A stretch of 64,000 nucleotides of DNA from WLMZ01 sp031367435 (GTDB taxonomy: Bacteria > Actinomycetota > Acidimicrobiia > Acidimicrobiales > Ilumatobacteraceae): positions 1 through 64,000 of the forward strand of contig JANLPV010000110.1 in NCBI GenBank assembly GCA_031367435.1, written 5' to 3'. The translations under genes and the position numbers were made by a program. Under the pieces are notes generated by a model. That model was not told where the DNA came from. It searched no databases and was given only the letters and a program-made list of their open reading frames with translations. Below are positions 25,578 through 34,469 of the stretch, in pieces (position 1 is the stretch's first letter; every line of letters starts with the position of its first letter).

Positions 25578-26180
25578 CTACGACTCGGGCGGCACCGGCG
25601 ACCCGATGAGTTGTCGGAGCGCGTCGACCAACAGCGCGTGTTCGGCGGCATGCACCCGAGCCTCGAGCGATGCAAGGCTCTCGTTGAGTTCGATTGGCAC
25701 CTCGATTGTGGCGATTACGGGGCCGTCGTCGACACCTTCATCGGGTACGAAGTGCACCATCACGCCAGTGCGCTCAAGGCCAAGGTGCTGATGGGCTTCG
25801 AGCGCGTGTTCAATCGCGTGCGTACCTGGAAACTCACCGGGTAGCGCTGGATGCAGGTTGATGACTTGGTGTGGATAGCGCGCAAGAAACGCCATCGATA
25901 GCAGACGCATCCATCCCGCGAGCACAATGAAGTCGGGGGCGAACTCGGCGACACAATCCGCGAGGCGGGTGTCGTACTGCTCGCGAGTTTCGTTGGCGAT
26001 GCGGGCGATCGTGATGCTCGGCACGTCTGCGGCGGCTGCGCGAGTGTGCGCGTACGCGTCGGCATTGTTCGACATCAGCGCGACCACACGTGCATCGAGG
26101 GTGCGGTCTCGGGATGCATCAAGGATGGCCTGTAGGTTGCTGCCGTTTCCTGATGCGAGCACGACGATCCGCGCGGTCAC
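25578..26180 (-). CDS. purN: Phosphoribosylglycinamide formyltransferase
   Basis: 200 aa from GTG 26180, whose GTGA overlaps the stop of the purD-purM gene. Transfers the formyl group of 10-formyl-tetrahydrofolate to GAR, making FGAR. It shows ASGNGSNLQAILD at the N-terminus, the catalytic Asn and His in INLHPALPGEFPGTHA, and the Asp loop in VDDGPVI. Length is normal. It is the last gene of the overlapping purine operon. With the fused gene upstream it reproduces the GARS-AIRS-GART order of animal trifunctional enzymes, here as two polypeptides. Confidence 0.95.
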   Translation of the reverse strand: MTARIVVLASGNGSNLQAILDASRDRTLDARVVALMSNNADAYAHTRAAAADVPSITIARIANETREQYDTRLADCVAEFAPDFIVLAGWMRLLSMAFLARYPHQVINLHPALPGEFPGTHAIEHALEAHQHLGLERTGVMVHFVPDEGVDDGPVIATIEVPIELNESLASLEARVHAAEHALLVDALRQLIGSPVPPES

Positions 26181-28429
26181 TCGAGTCGCACTCGCTTGGT
26201 GCCCTCGACGATTGAGCCGATGACGAACGTGGATTCGGGGATAACGCTGCGCAGTTCCTCGACGCGCGCTTTGTCGACCACGATGACCATGCCGATACCC
26301 ATGTTGACGGTGCGGTACAGCTCTTCGATCGGTAGCCCTGTGGCGACCTCGCGCACGAGTTGGAAGAGCGGCGGCATCGGCCATGAGCCCAATGTGATCG
26401 AGGCATCGCAATGTGCGGGGAGGATGCGCGGCACGTTATCGATGAGGCCGCCGCCGGTGATGTGGGCGAGTCCTTTGATGAGACCGTGATCGCCGAGCGC
26501 GCGTTCGAGGGCGCTGAGATAGCTGCGGTGTGGAACAAGTAGCGCCTCGCCGATCGGCCGGTCGAGCGGTTCGGGTTGCGCATCGAGCGGCAACCAGTCG
26601 AACAGCTTGCGCAGAAGCGAGTAGCCGTTCGTGTGCGGGCCAGACGACGCAAGACCGACGAGCACATTGCCTGGAGCGATGTTGGCGAGTGGCAGCAGAC
26701 GATCGCGTTCGACCACACCCACGAGGGTTCCTGCGACGTCGAACGCGCCGGGCATGTACACGCCTGGCATCTCCGCAGTCTCTCCGCCGAGCAGCACACA
26801 GCCAGCAGCGGCGCACGCCGTGGACATGCCATTGACGACGGCCGCGACCTGCTCAGCACGAATCTCTGACGACGCGAAGTAATCGAGAAAGAACAATGGC
26901 CGCGCCCCCTGTACGAGCACATCGTTGATGCAGTGGTTGACGATGTCCTGGCCTGGTACGTCGTAGCGGCCGGCGCGCGCGGCGAGCTCAACCTTGGTGC
27001 CCACACCATCGGTGGAGGCAACGAGCACAGGATTCTTCATCGTCATGATGTCGGTGAGATCGAAGGTGCCGCCAAATGCACCAATGCCGCCAAGGACAGA
27101 ACTGGTGTGGGTTCGTTCGACGCTTGCTTTCAATTGATCGACGGCACGCGTACCTTCGTCGATGTCGACGCCAGCTGCGGCGTACGACGTGAGCATGGCT
27201 CCGTGAGCGCGCCAGCCAATATCGCCTCGATAGCGAGAGTTGGCCGGGGCCACAGCGTGGACGAGCGCATATGCGGCGGTGCGAGCCTGGACGAGCGACG
27301 GTGCGAGGCCGACACTGGTGTACTCGCGGCCGCGTGCGGAGCCGCGAAAGAGCAGCTGCGTATCGTTGGGCGTCGGGGCGACTTTGAGCGGACCCAACGC
27401 GGGGCCTGGCGACGGGTAGTTGGGTGCGGCGATTACCACGCCGACAGCGAACGAGTCGCGGGTGACGATCGGTGTGTCGGCGAGCCTGCCCTCGCATGAC
27501 GCCAAGGTGATGTCGACAAGGTCGGAATCGATGAGCGGAATGAGTACCTGCGCTTCGGGGTCTCCGAAACGACAGTTGAACTCGAGCAACTTAGGCCCGT
27601 CGCTCGTGAGCATCAGACCGGCGTAAAGCATGCCGACGTACGGCGTGCCGCGCTCACGCATGTAGTCGACAACGGGCTGTATGAACTGCGCCGTCAATGC
27701 ATCGATGTCGTAGGGCACGGGGGCCGGAGCGTATGCGCCCATTCCGCCGGTGTTGGGCCCGGTGTCGCCCTCACCGAGTCGTTTGTGATCTTGGGCGAAC
27801 GGCAATGGGCGGGCCGTGTGGCCGTCGCAGAAGGCCAACAACGAGCATTCGGGGCCGCGAAGGCGTTGCTCGAGCACGACGGGGCCCGTGGTGAAAAATG
27901 AGCGTATGGCAGCCTCGCAGCTGTCGTCGTCGAGGGGGACGACAACACCTTTGCCCCCGGCGAGGCCAGCCTGTTTCACGACGATCTTGTCGCCGAGGTT
28001 TTTCCACCAGGCAATGGCAGCGTCGATCTCGGTGTGCGATTCGAACGCGGCCCACGCCGGCGAGGGCAGCTGTAACTCGGCAGCAACTTGGCGAGTAAAC
28101 GACTTGGACCATTCGAGCTGCGATGCGGCGCGGGTGGGACCGAAGACGGAGACTCCAGCAGCGAGCAGTTGATCGGCCAGTCCAGCGGCGAGGGAGATCT
28201 CGGGTCCAACGATGACCAAGCCAATTGAGCGCTCGGTGGCAAACGCGGTGAGTGCCGCGACGTCGTCGGCAGCGATGTCGACGCGTTGGCCCGGTGTGGC
28301 GTCGTTACCGGGGGCGACGAACAACGTGGCGCAAAGTGGCGAACGTCGCACGGCCCACGCGAGCGCATGTTCGCGCGCGCCGCCGCCCACGATCAGAATG
28401 TCGAGGGGTGAGCGTGTGGCTTCGCTCAT
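26177..28429 (-). CDS. purD-purM: Bifunctional GAR synthetase-AIR synthetase (PurD-PurM fusion)
   Basis: 750 aa. Residues 1-408 are a full PurD (phosphoribosylamine-glycine ligase): ILIVGGGAREHALAWAV, ATP-grasp segments QAGLAGGKGVVV, GPNTGGMGAYAP and LEFNCRFGDPEAQ, ending RGDIGWRA. PurM (AIR synthetase, FGAM to AIR) follows with almost no linker: YAAAGVDIDEGTRAVDQLK, STDGVGTK, VGGETAEMPG, GLASSGPHTNGYSL and GLAHITGGGLIDN. Both halves look catalytically complete. The arrangement matches yeast Ade5,7 and the first two domains of animal GART, but in bacteria the genes are usually separate. It overlaps purF (ATGA) and purN (GTGA). The reading frame is open through the junction near 27205. Confidence 0.93.
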   Translation of the reverse strand: MSEATRSPLDILIVGGGAREHALAWAVRRSPLCATLFVAPGNDATPGQRVDIAADDVAALTAFATERSIGLVIVGPEISLAAGLADQLLAAGVSVFGPTRAASQLEWSKSFTRQVAAELQLPSPAWAAFESHTEIDAAIAWWKNLGDKIVVKQAGLAGGKGVVVPLDDDSCEAAIRSFFTTGPVVLEQRLRGPECSLLAFCDGHTARPLPFAQDHKRLGEGDTGPNTGGMGAYAPAPVPYDIDALTAQFIQPVVDYMRERGTPYVGMLYAGLMLTSDGPKLLEFNCRFGDPEAQVLIPLIDSDLVDITLASCEGRLADTPIVTRDSFAVGVVIAAPNYPSPGPALGPLKVAPTPNDTQLLFRGSARGREYTSVGLAPSLVQARTAAYALVHAVAPANSRYRGDIGWRAHGAMLTSYAAAGVDIDEGTRAVDQLKASVERTHTSSVLGGIGAFGGTFDLTDIMTMKNPVLVASTDGVGTKVELAARAGRYDVPGQDIVNHCINDVLVQGARPLFFLDYFASSEIRAEQVAAVVNGMSTACAAAGCVLLGGETAEMPGVYMPGAFDVAGTLVGVVERDRLLPLANIAPGNVLVGLASSGPHTNGYSLLRKLFDWLPLDAQPEPLDRPIGEALLVPHRSYLSALERALGDHGLIKGLAHITGGGLIDNVPRILPAHCDASITLGSWPMPPLFQLVREVATGLPIEELYRTVNMGIGMVIVVDKARVEELRSVIPESTFVIGSIVEGTKRVRLE

Positions 28430-29886
28430 GCAAGAACGCCCTCGAACTTGAGTTTGCCTTGTGCATCGCCGACGCTGATGGGGTAGCGACCCGTGAAGCA
28501 CGCGTTGCAGTAGCCCGACTCGCGGTCGATGGCGCGCATCATCCGGTCGAGCGACAGGAACGCCAGTGAATCGGCGCCGATGTGCGCGCGAATCTCTTCA
28601 ACTGACTTCTGCGCGGCGATCAACTCGTTGTCGTGGCCCATATCGACACCGAAGTGGCAGGCGTGCGTGATGGGGGGACACGTGATGCGCATGTGCACTT
28701 CGCGTGCGCCAGCCTCACGCAGCAACGTCACAAGCGGACCCGCGGTTGTACCGCGTACCAACGAGTCGTCAATGAGCACCACACGTTGACCGGCAAGGTT
28801 TGCGCTGAGTGCATTGAACTTCATCGCCACACCGCGCTCGCGCATTGCCTGGGTGGGCTCTATAAACGTACGACCGATATAGCGATTCTTGATCAGGCCG
28901 TCGTTGTAGGGAATACCGCTGCGACGGGAGTAACCGATAGCGGCTGGGATGGATGAGTCGGGCACTGGTACAACCACATCGGCATCCGCGCCCCACTCGT
29001 CGGCCAGTTCCTCACCCAATCGCTGACGCACCTGATGCACGCTGCGCGAGTCCCACTCACTGTCAGGGCGGCTGAAGTACACGAACTCGAACGAGCACAG
29101 CGCACGTTGCGCAGCGGGCGCAACGGCTTGGCGGCGGTGGATCTCGGCGCCCATCAGTGTGACGATCTCGCCGGGCTCGACCTCGCTGATCTCCACACAA
29201 CCAAGCGTCGTGAGGGCGCACGTTTCGGAGGCAACGGCGTAGCCGCCGCGTGGGAGACGCCCGACCGACAGCGGCCGGAAACCCCACGGGTCGCGCACGG
29301 CCAAGACTCGATCGTTGGCAAGGATCACCATCGAATAGGCGCCCTTCCAAGCCGGCATCGTGCGTTCGATGCGTTCTTCCCAGGTGCGACCACCGGCGGC
29401 GGCGAGCATGAGGGTGAACACCTCGGTGTCGCTGGTAGCGGTGAGACCGAAGCCGCGACTGAGCAGTTCGTCGCGGAGGTCGGTCGCGTTGACAAGGTTG
29501 CCGTTATGCGCGACTGCGAGTGTGCCGTGCATGGTCTCCACAAGAAACGGTTGGATGTTGCGCAGACTCGAACTGCCTGTGGTGCTGTAGCGCGTATGTC
29601 CGATGGCGTGATAGCCCGCGAGGGGTGCGAGAGCCTCGGGAGTGAACACGGTTGAGACGAGGCCCGCGTCCTTATGAACGCGTGCGCGCTGGCCGTCGCT
29701 CACCGCAATGCCAGCAGCCTCCTGGCCGCGGTGTTGCAGCGCGAACAAACCGAAGAAGGCAAGTTGCGCGACGCCCTCACCGTGTGGAGTGGAGATCCCG
29801 AGAACACCGCATTCATCCTTGGGTGAGTCGTCATCGGCGAGCGCGGGGTGGATCATGACGGTGTGCGGAATGGATCGGTGGTTCAT
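28426..29886 (-). CDS. purF: Amidophosphoribosyltransferase
   Basis: 486 aa. First committed step of purine synthesis: PRPP plus glutamine to phosphoribosylamine. A propeptide of about 25 residues precedes Cys26 (DECGVLGI), the N-terminal nucleophile after cleavage. The glutaminase domain has GHTRYSTTGSS and HNGNLVN; the phosphoribosyltransferase domain has VVLIDDSLVRGTTAGPLV. The C-terminal SGYCNACFTGRYP suggests the iron-sulfur-containing Bacillus-type enzyme. The ATG at 29886 overlaps the purC stop (ATGA). Confidence 0.95.
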   Translation of the reverse strand: MNHRSIPHTVMIHPALADDDSPKDECGVLGISTPHGEGVAQLAFFGLFALQHRGQEAAGIAVSDGQRARVHKDAGLVSTVFTPEALAPLAGYHAIGHTRYSTTGSSSLRNIQPFLVETMHGTLAVAHNGNLVNATDLRDELLSRGFGLTATSDTEVFTLMLAAAGGRTWEERIERTMPAWKGAYSMVILANDRVLAVRDPWGFRPLSVGRLPRGGYAVASETCALTTLGCVEISEVEPGEIVTLMGAEIHRRQAVAPAAQRALCSFEFVYFSRPDSEWDSRSVHQVRQRLGEELADEWGADADVVVPVPDSSIPAAIGYSRRSGIPYNDGLIKNRYIGRTFIEPTQAMRERGVAMKFNALSANLAGQRVVLIDDSLVRGTTAGPLVTLLREAGAREVHMRITCPPITHACHFGVDMGHDNELIAAQKSVEEIRAHIGADSLAFLSLDRMMRAIDRESGYCNACFTGRYPISVGDAQGKLKFEGVLA

Positions 29887-30836
29887 AGCACTCCTGCTCG
29901 ATGCAGCGCTTCGATGAGCCGTGGCTCGACGGGATAGCTGCCAGGTTGAAAGGGACGACATGTGAGCCGTTCGAAGGCATTGATGTAGCGCGCGCTGGTT
30001 TCGGCCACCACGACGGGGCCGAGATCGGGTGACGGACCGTTTCCGGCGTAACCAGCGGCGATGAGGGCTCGACGGATTGGTTCTTTGTCGAGGCTCTCGG
30101 GATCTTCGTCGTGCTGCAAGCGCTCATCGTAGGTTGCTGCGACCCAGAAGCGCGACGAGTCGGGCGTATGCATCTCGTCGATCAGGATCAGTTCGCCCTG
30201 CGGATCGAGGCCGAACTCGTACTTGGTGTCGGCCAAGATGAGTCCTGCCGCGGCTGCCACCTGCTGGCCGCGTGCGAAGAGTTCGAGCGCAGCTCGCTCG
30301 ACTCGCTCCCAGACCTTGGCGGGCACATGGCCACCGGCGACAACCTCGGCACAGGTAATCGGTTCGTCGTGCGCGCCCGCATGGGCTTTGGTGGTGGGCG
30401 TGATCAGCGCAGTGTCGAGCGCCTGGTGTTGGCGAAGGCCTTCAGCAAACTGGTAGCCGTAGATGGACCGCTCGCCCTGGCCGTAGCGGTGCCACAGCGA
30501 CGTGGAAGTGACGCCAGTGATGTAGCCGCGTACGACGACTTCCACTGGCAACGGCGTGGCCTCGACACCGATGGTGACATTGGGGTCAGGCACACCGCGC
30601 ACGTGATTGGCGATGATGTCGGCGGTGTTCGAAAACCACCATGCTGCAAGTTCGTTGAGCACCTGACCCTTGTATGGCACCGCGGCCACCACACGATCGA
30701 ACGCCGACAGCCGATCGGTGGTGACAAAGAGTCGCTCGGATTCGGGTAGCGCATACGAGATGCGAACCTTGCCGACGCGTCGGTCGGCAAGTTCGAGATT
30801 GATGTCGGTGAACGGCGACGGAAGTGTTGTACTCAT
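29883..30836 (-). CDS. purC: SAICAR synthetase
   Basis: 317 aa. Ligates aspartate to CAIR with ATP. Motifs: GKVRISYALPESERLFVTT, DRLSAFD, VVRGYITG, LILADTKYEFGLD and LIDEMHTPDSSRFW. It is longer than the E. coli enzyme (about 237 aa) and resembles the longer yeast/actinobacterial class. Its start codon shares one base with the purQ stop (TGATG) and its stop overlaps purF by 4 bases. Confidence 0.95.
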   Translation of the reverse strand: MSTTLPSPFTDINLELADRRVGKVRISYALPESERLFVTTDRLSAFDRVVAAVPYKGQVLNELAAWWFSNTADIIANHVRGVPDPNVTIGVEATPLPVEVVVRGYITGVTSTSLWHRYGQGERSIYGYQFAEGLRQHQALDTALITPTTKAHAGAHDEPITCAEVVAGGHVPAKVWERVERAALELFARGQQVAAAAGLILADTKYEFGLDPQGELILIDEMHTPDSSRFWVAATYDERLQHDEDPESLDKEPIRRALIAAGYAGNGPSPDLGPVVVAETSARYINAFERLTCRPFQPGSYPVEPRLIEALHRAGVL

Positions 30837-31582
30837 CAGAGTTGCCTCGCGTGACGAACGCCCGCTTCGAACAACCCCAACCCGATACCACCGCGGTGAC
30901 CGCGAAGGAACTGGGGATGTTGACGGGCAATGATGTGATCCTCCGGGTGTGGCATCAGACCCAACACCAAACCCGTGGTGTCGCAGATGCCGGCAATGTC
31001 GGCGACGGATCCATTGGGGTTGTTACTTGCGTAGCGAACGGCGATTTGGTCATGGGCGCGCAGCGTCTGCAGCGTGGTCTCGTCGCACACGAACCGACCC
31101 TCACCATGAGCGATTGGGCATTCGATCTCAGCATCGAGGCCGGCCGTCCAGATGCACAGTTGTGAGGTGGGTTGCAGCTTCACCCAGTCGCACACGAAGC
31201 GGCCATGATCGTTGCCGCCCAATGCCACGGAAAGGTTTCCGCCCGGCAACAACCCCGTACGTATAAGTGCCTGAAAGCCATTACAGATGCCGATGACCGG
31301 CTTACCGCTGGCGACAAACGCGTTGAGCTGCTCGCTCAGACGCACCGCCAACTCGAGCGCGAAGAGCCGTCCTGCCCCGAGTGCGTCGGCGAATGAGAAA
31401 CCTCCGGGGAGCAGCAACATTTGCGCGCTGTGCAGCAATACCGGATGTGCGAGCATCTCGCTGAGCAGCACGACCTGAGTGTCGGCGCCAGCGTGATCGA
31501 GCGCGAACGCGGCTTCGCCGTCGCGGTTGGTGCCCGGTGCGCGCACGATCAGCGCCCGAGGGCGACTCGTCACCGAGCTCAT
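30836..31582 (-). CDS. purQ: FGAM synthase glutaminase subunit
   Basis: 248 aa. Class I glutamine amidotransferase that feeds ammonia to PurL. It shows VRAPGTNRDGE at the N-terminus, the nucleophile Cys in IGICNGFQAL and the catalytic His/Glu in LMPHPEDH. It overlaps purL upstream (ATGA) and purC downstream (one base), so subunit stoichiometry is probably set by coupled translation. Confidence 0.95.
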   Translation of the reverse strand: MSSVTSRPRALIVRAPGTNRDGEAAFALDHAGADTQVVLLSEMLAHPVLLHSAQMLLLPGGFSFADALGAGRLFALELAVRLSEQLNAFVASGKPVIGICNGFQALIRTGLLPGGNLSVALGGNDHGRFVCDWVKLQPTSQLCIWTAGLDAEIECPIAHGEGRFVCDETTLQTLRAHDQIAVRYASNNPNGSVADIAGICDTTGLVLGLMPHPEDHIIARQHPQFLRGHRGGIGLGLFEAGVRHARQL

Positions 31583-34404
31583 CGAGCGGGTCCGTTGAAG
31601 GCGTCGACGAGCGCTTGCACAGTGACGTTGATATGTGCGCCGACGATCAGCTGACCCGTGTCGTTGACGGTGCCGATGACCGCCGTACGTTGCGAAGCGC
31701 TGGCATCGTTGACAAGTGCGATGAGCGCGTCGACGTTGTGGGGTTGAACTTCGCAGATGATTCGGCCGGTGCTCTCACTGAACAAGGCCGTGATCGCGTC
31801 GTCGTGGATCACCGGTGTGTCGATCGTTGCGCCGAGTCGGCCCGCGATAGCCATCTCGGCCAGGGCGACAGCTAGCCCGCCTTCGCTGCAATCATGCGCC
31901 GACTCGACAAGTCCGTTCTTCAGCGCGTGGTGCAACGCGCGGTACAGCCCGGGCGATGCGGAATCGGGAGCAGGGACGGCGCGTGGCGTCGTGTCACTGC
32001 TGAGCATCGACAGATGACTGCCACCAAATTCGCAACAGGTGCGACCGAGCAGGACCAACACGTTGCCGGCCGATTTGAGATCGGGAGTGATCGCCAACTC
32101 CACATTGCCGATCGGTGCCACCGCGGTAATCACGAGTGTGGGAGGAATGGCGTGGCGCTTGCCGTCGGCCGCCAAGTATTCGTTGTTCAGCGAGTCCTTG
32201 CCCGACACAAACGGCGCACCGTATGCGCGAGCCGCGGCGCAACACCCGCGCACGGCGACGACAAGTTCGCCAAACGTGGTCGCACGCGTTGGGTTGCCCC
32301 ACGAGAAGTTGTCCATCAGCGCGACGGCTGCGGGATCACCGCCCGCGACGACGACGTTACGGATTGCCTCATCGACCACGGCCCACGCCATGTGTTCAGG
32401 GTCGTAGAGCCCGAACCACGGGTTCACGCCAATGCCGATGACGATGCCGTCTGCATCGGTGGGATGGGCAAGTACGACACCGTCTGCGGGACCATCGTTA
32501 TGGACGCCTGTAAGTGGGCGAATCACTGTCGAACCAAGAACTTCATGGTCGTAGCGGCGGATGATGTCGGCCTTACTCGCGATATTGGGGTGAGCGAGTA
32601 ATGCAAGCAAGGCGGCTTGCGCATCGTTGCACTCTGGCGCTGACTGATCGCGCGTGGGCCGGGGAACGATTGCCTGCAGTCGTCGGCGCGGCCGACCTTT
32701 GTGCAAAAAGTGCGTCGGCAGGTCGATGACTTTGGTGCCGTTGTGGCGGACCACCAACTGGCCATCACCGGTGAATGAGCCGAGGTCGCTGAGCTCCACG
32801 CCATGTTTGGTAGCGAGCTCGACGAGTGCTGGCATCTGTTCAGGTGCAACAGCAACGACCATGCGCTCTTGAGCCTCGCTGAGCCAGATCTCCCATGGGG
32901 CGAGTCCGGCGTACTTGAGTGGCACACGAGTCAATTCGACCTCGGCACCTACGCCGTCGGCGAGTTCACCAATTGCCGACGACAATCCGCCCGCACCACA
33001 ATCGGTAATCGCGCTATACAAATGCCAAGCCTGCGCGAGGAGGTCGGTGACGAGCTTTTCGGTGATGGGATCGCCGATCTGCACGCTCGCGCCTGCCACG
33101 TCGCCCGTGGTGGCATCCATCTCCATTGAGGAAAATGTTGCACCACGAATGCCGTCGCGTCCGGTGCGTCCGCCAAAGACCACTACTCGGTCGTGCGGGT
33201 GTGGGCCCGTCAGCGGTGGGCGATCGGCGGGGGCGACGCCGACACAACCGGCAAACACCAACGGGTTGGAGATGTAAGCCGGGTCGTACAGCACGCTGCC
33301 CGCCACGGTTGGCAACCCGATCTTGTTGCCGTAATCGGCAATACCTGCGACGACCCCATCGATGATGCGGTCGGGACTGAGCACTCCTTCAGGAAGTTGA
33401 TCGTCTGGGGTTCCGGCTGGCCCGAAGCACAGAATGTCGGTGCAAGCAATCGGCTGATGCGCGGCGCCAAGAATGTCGCGGATGACGCCACCGACACCGG
33501 TGTTTGCGCCGCCGAACGGCTCGATGGCGGAAGGGTGATTGTGTGTCTCGCACTTGAGGGCGTACGTGCGCGCGGGGCTGAACTGCACGATGCCAGCGTT
33601 GCCGTCGAATGCCGACACCACGAATGGTGCAGCGATATCGGTGGTCGATCGGCGGAGCTGATCAAGCAGCGACTCGAGCACCGTGCCGTCGTCGAGCACG
33701 ATGTCGGCGCGAAAGCTCTTGTGTGCGCAGTGTTCGCTCCAGGTTTGCGCGAGCGTCTCAAGCTCGGCGTCGGTAGGAACGCGACCAGCGGCTGCGAAGT
33801 GGTCACGAATTACGTGCAGTTCGGCGAGGTCGAGGGCGAGACCACGTTGCGTACCGAGTTGAGCGAGGCCGTCATCCGTGAGCGGTAACGCAACGAGCTC
33901 AGTCGGTGACGCATCTGTTTCGCGAAGCGCGTATCCAGGTTCGACGGCAATGCCGCATGCCCAACGCTCGATGACCGCGTTGGTGTGATGACGCCGGATC
34001 TCGCGATCGTCGAGCGCGGAGAGGCCGAGGTTGATCACCCGACCGACGGCGGCCTCGGTGACGGTGATGCCAAGCAGACCAGCGGCGTGAATCACCTGCG
34101 CCGCGGCGGTGTCGGTGACGCCGGGGATGAGGCCGACATCGAGTTGATTCGTCGCGACGGGTTCGTCCCACGTCGCGGTTTCGAGCAATGGATCGACCAG
34201 GACCGACTGGAGGCGGGCACGATCAACGTCGGAGAGGTCGCATTCGAACGTGATGGTCGTCGCCGTGATGGTCGTCGCCGTGATGGTCGTGGCAACACCG
34301 TGCGAGGTCGGGCTCGTCGTTGCAGCGCGATTCGACTCGTCGAGATGGTGCGCGCGAAGGGTGAGGCGGTGGCGTCCGCTCGTGGAAGCATCCGCGTCAG
34401 CCAT
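31579..34404 (-). CDS. purL: FGAM synthase, PurL with N-terminal PurS-like region
   Basis: 941 aa from ATG 34404 (an upstream start at 34431 is possible; TAAGG precedes 34404). It converts FGAR to FGAM using ammonia from PurQ. The core from about residue 195 has AQTWSEHCAHKSF, ESHNHPSAIEPF-like ETHNHPSAIEPFGGANTG, SGKDSLNNE and HDCSEGGLAVALAE. Small PurL proteins are about 740 aa and need PurS. Here residues 50-155 contain a PurS-like sequence (LIPGVTDTAAAQVIHAAG, VGRVINLGLSA, NAVIERW). No separate purS lies between purL and purQ, so I infer a built-in PurS function. Residues 1-50 are low complexity with an ATTIT repeat. First gene of the six-gene purine operon. Confidence 0.93.
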   Translation of the reverse strand: MADADASTSGRHRLTLRAHHLDESNRAATTSPTSHGVATTITATTITATTITFECDLSDVDRARLQSVLVDPLLETATWDEPVATNQLDVGLIPGVTDTAAAQVIHAAGLLGITVTEAAVGRVINLGLSALDDREIRRHHTNAVIERWACGIAVEPGYALRETDASPTELVALPLTDDGLAQLGTQRGLALDLAELHVIRDHFAAAGRVPTDAELETLAQTWSEHCAHKSFRADIVLDDGTVLESLLDQLRRSTTDIAAPFVVSAFDGNAGIVQFSPARTYALKCETHNHPSAIEPFGGANTGVGGVIRDILGAAHQPIACTDILCFGPAGTPDDQLPEGVLSPDRIIDGVVAGIADYGNKIGLPTVAGSVLYDPAYISNPLVFAGCVGVAPADRPPLTGPHPHDRVVVFGGRTGRDGIRGATFSSMEMDATTGDVAGASVQIGDPITEKLVTDLLAQAWHLYSAITDCGAGGLSSAIGELADGVGAEVELTRVPLKYAGLAPWEIWLSEAQERMVVAVAPEQMPALVELATKHGVELSDLGSFTGDGQLVVRHNGTKVIDLPTHFLHKGRPRRRLQAIVPRPTRDQSAPECNDAQAALLALLAHPNIASKADIIRRYDHEVLGSTVIRPLTGVHNDGPADGVVLAHPTDADGIVIGIGVNPWFGLYDPEHMAWAVVDEAIRNVVVAGGDPAAVALMDNFSWGNPTRATTFGELVVAVRGCCAAARAYGAPFVSGKDSLNNEYLAADGKRHAIPPTLVITAVAPIGNVELAITPDLKSAGNVLVLLGRTCCEFGGSHLSMLSSDTTPRAVPAPDSASPGLYRALHHALKNGLVESAHDCSEGGLAVALAEMAIAGRLGATIDTPVIHDDAITALFSESTGRIICEVQPHNVDALIALVNDASASQRTAVIGTVNDTGQLIVGAHINVTVQALVDAFNGPAR
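34250..34290 (-). repeat. 15-bp tandem repeat in purL 5' region
   Basis: The plus-strand unit GTGATGGTCGTCGCC occurs about 2.7 times with perfect copies, encoding ATTITATTITATTIT on the minus strand near residues 38-52 of PurL, just before the PurS-like part. The period is a multiple of three, so copy-number change keeps the frame. Confidence 0.8.
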
Positions 34405-34469
34405 GGCGATGACCTTAGGAGCGACGCCCAAAAGAGCCCGCTTCCGGTGAACGAAAAATCAAGTGAAAA

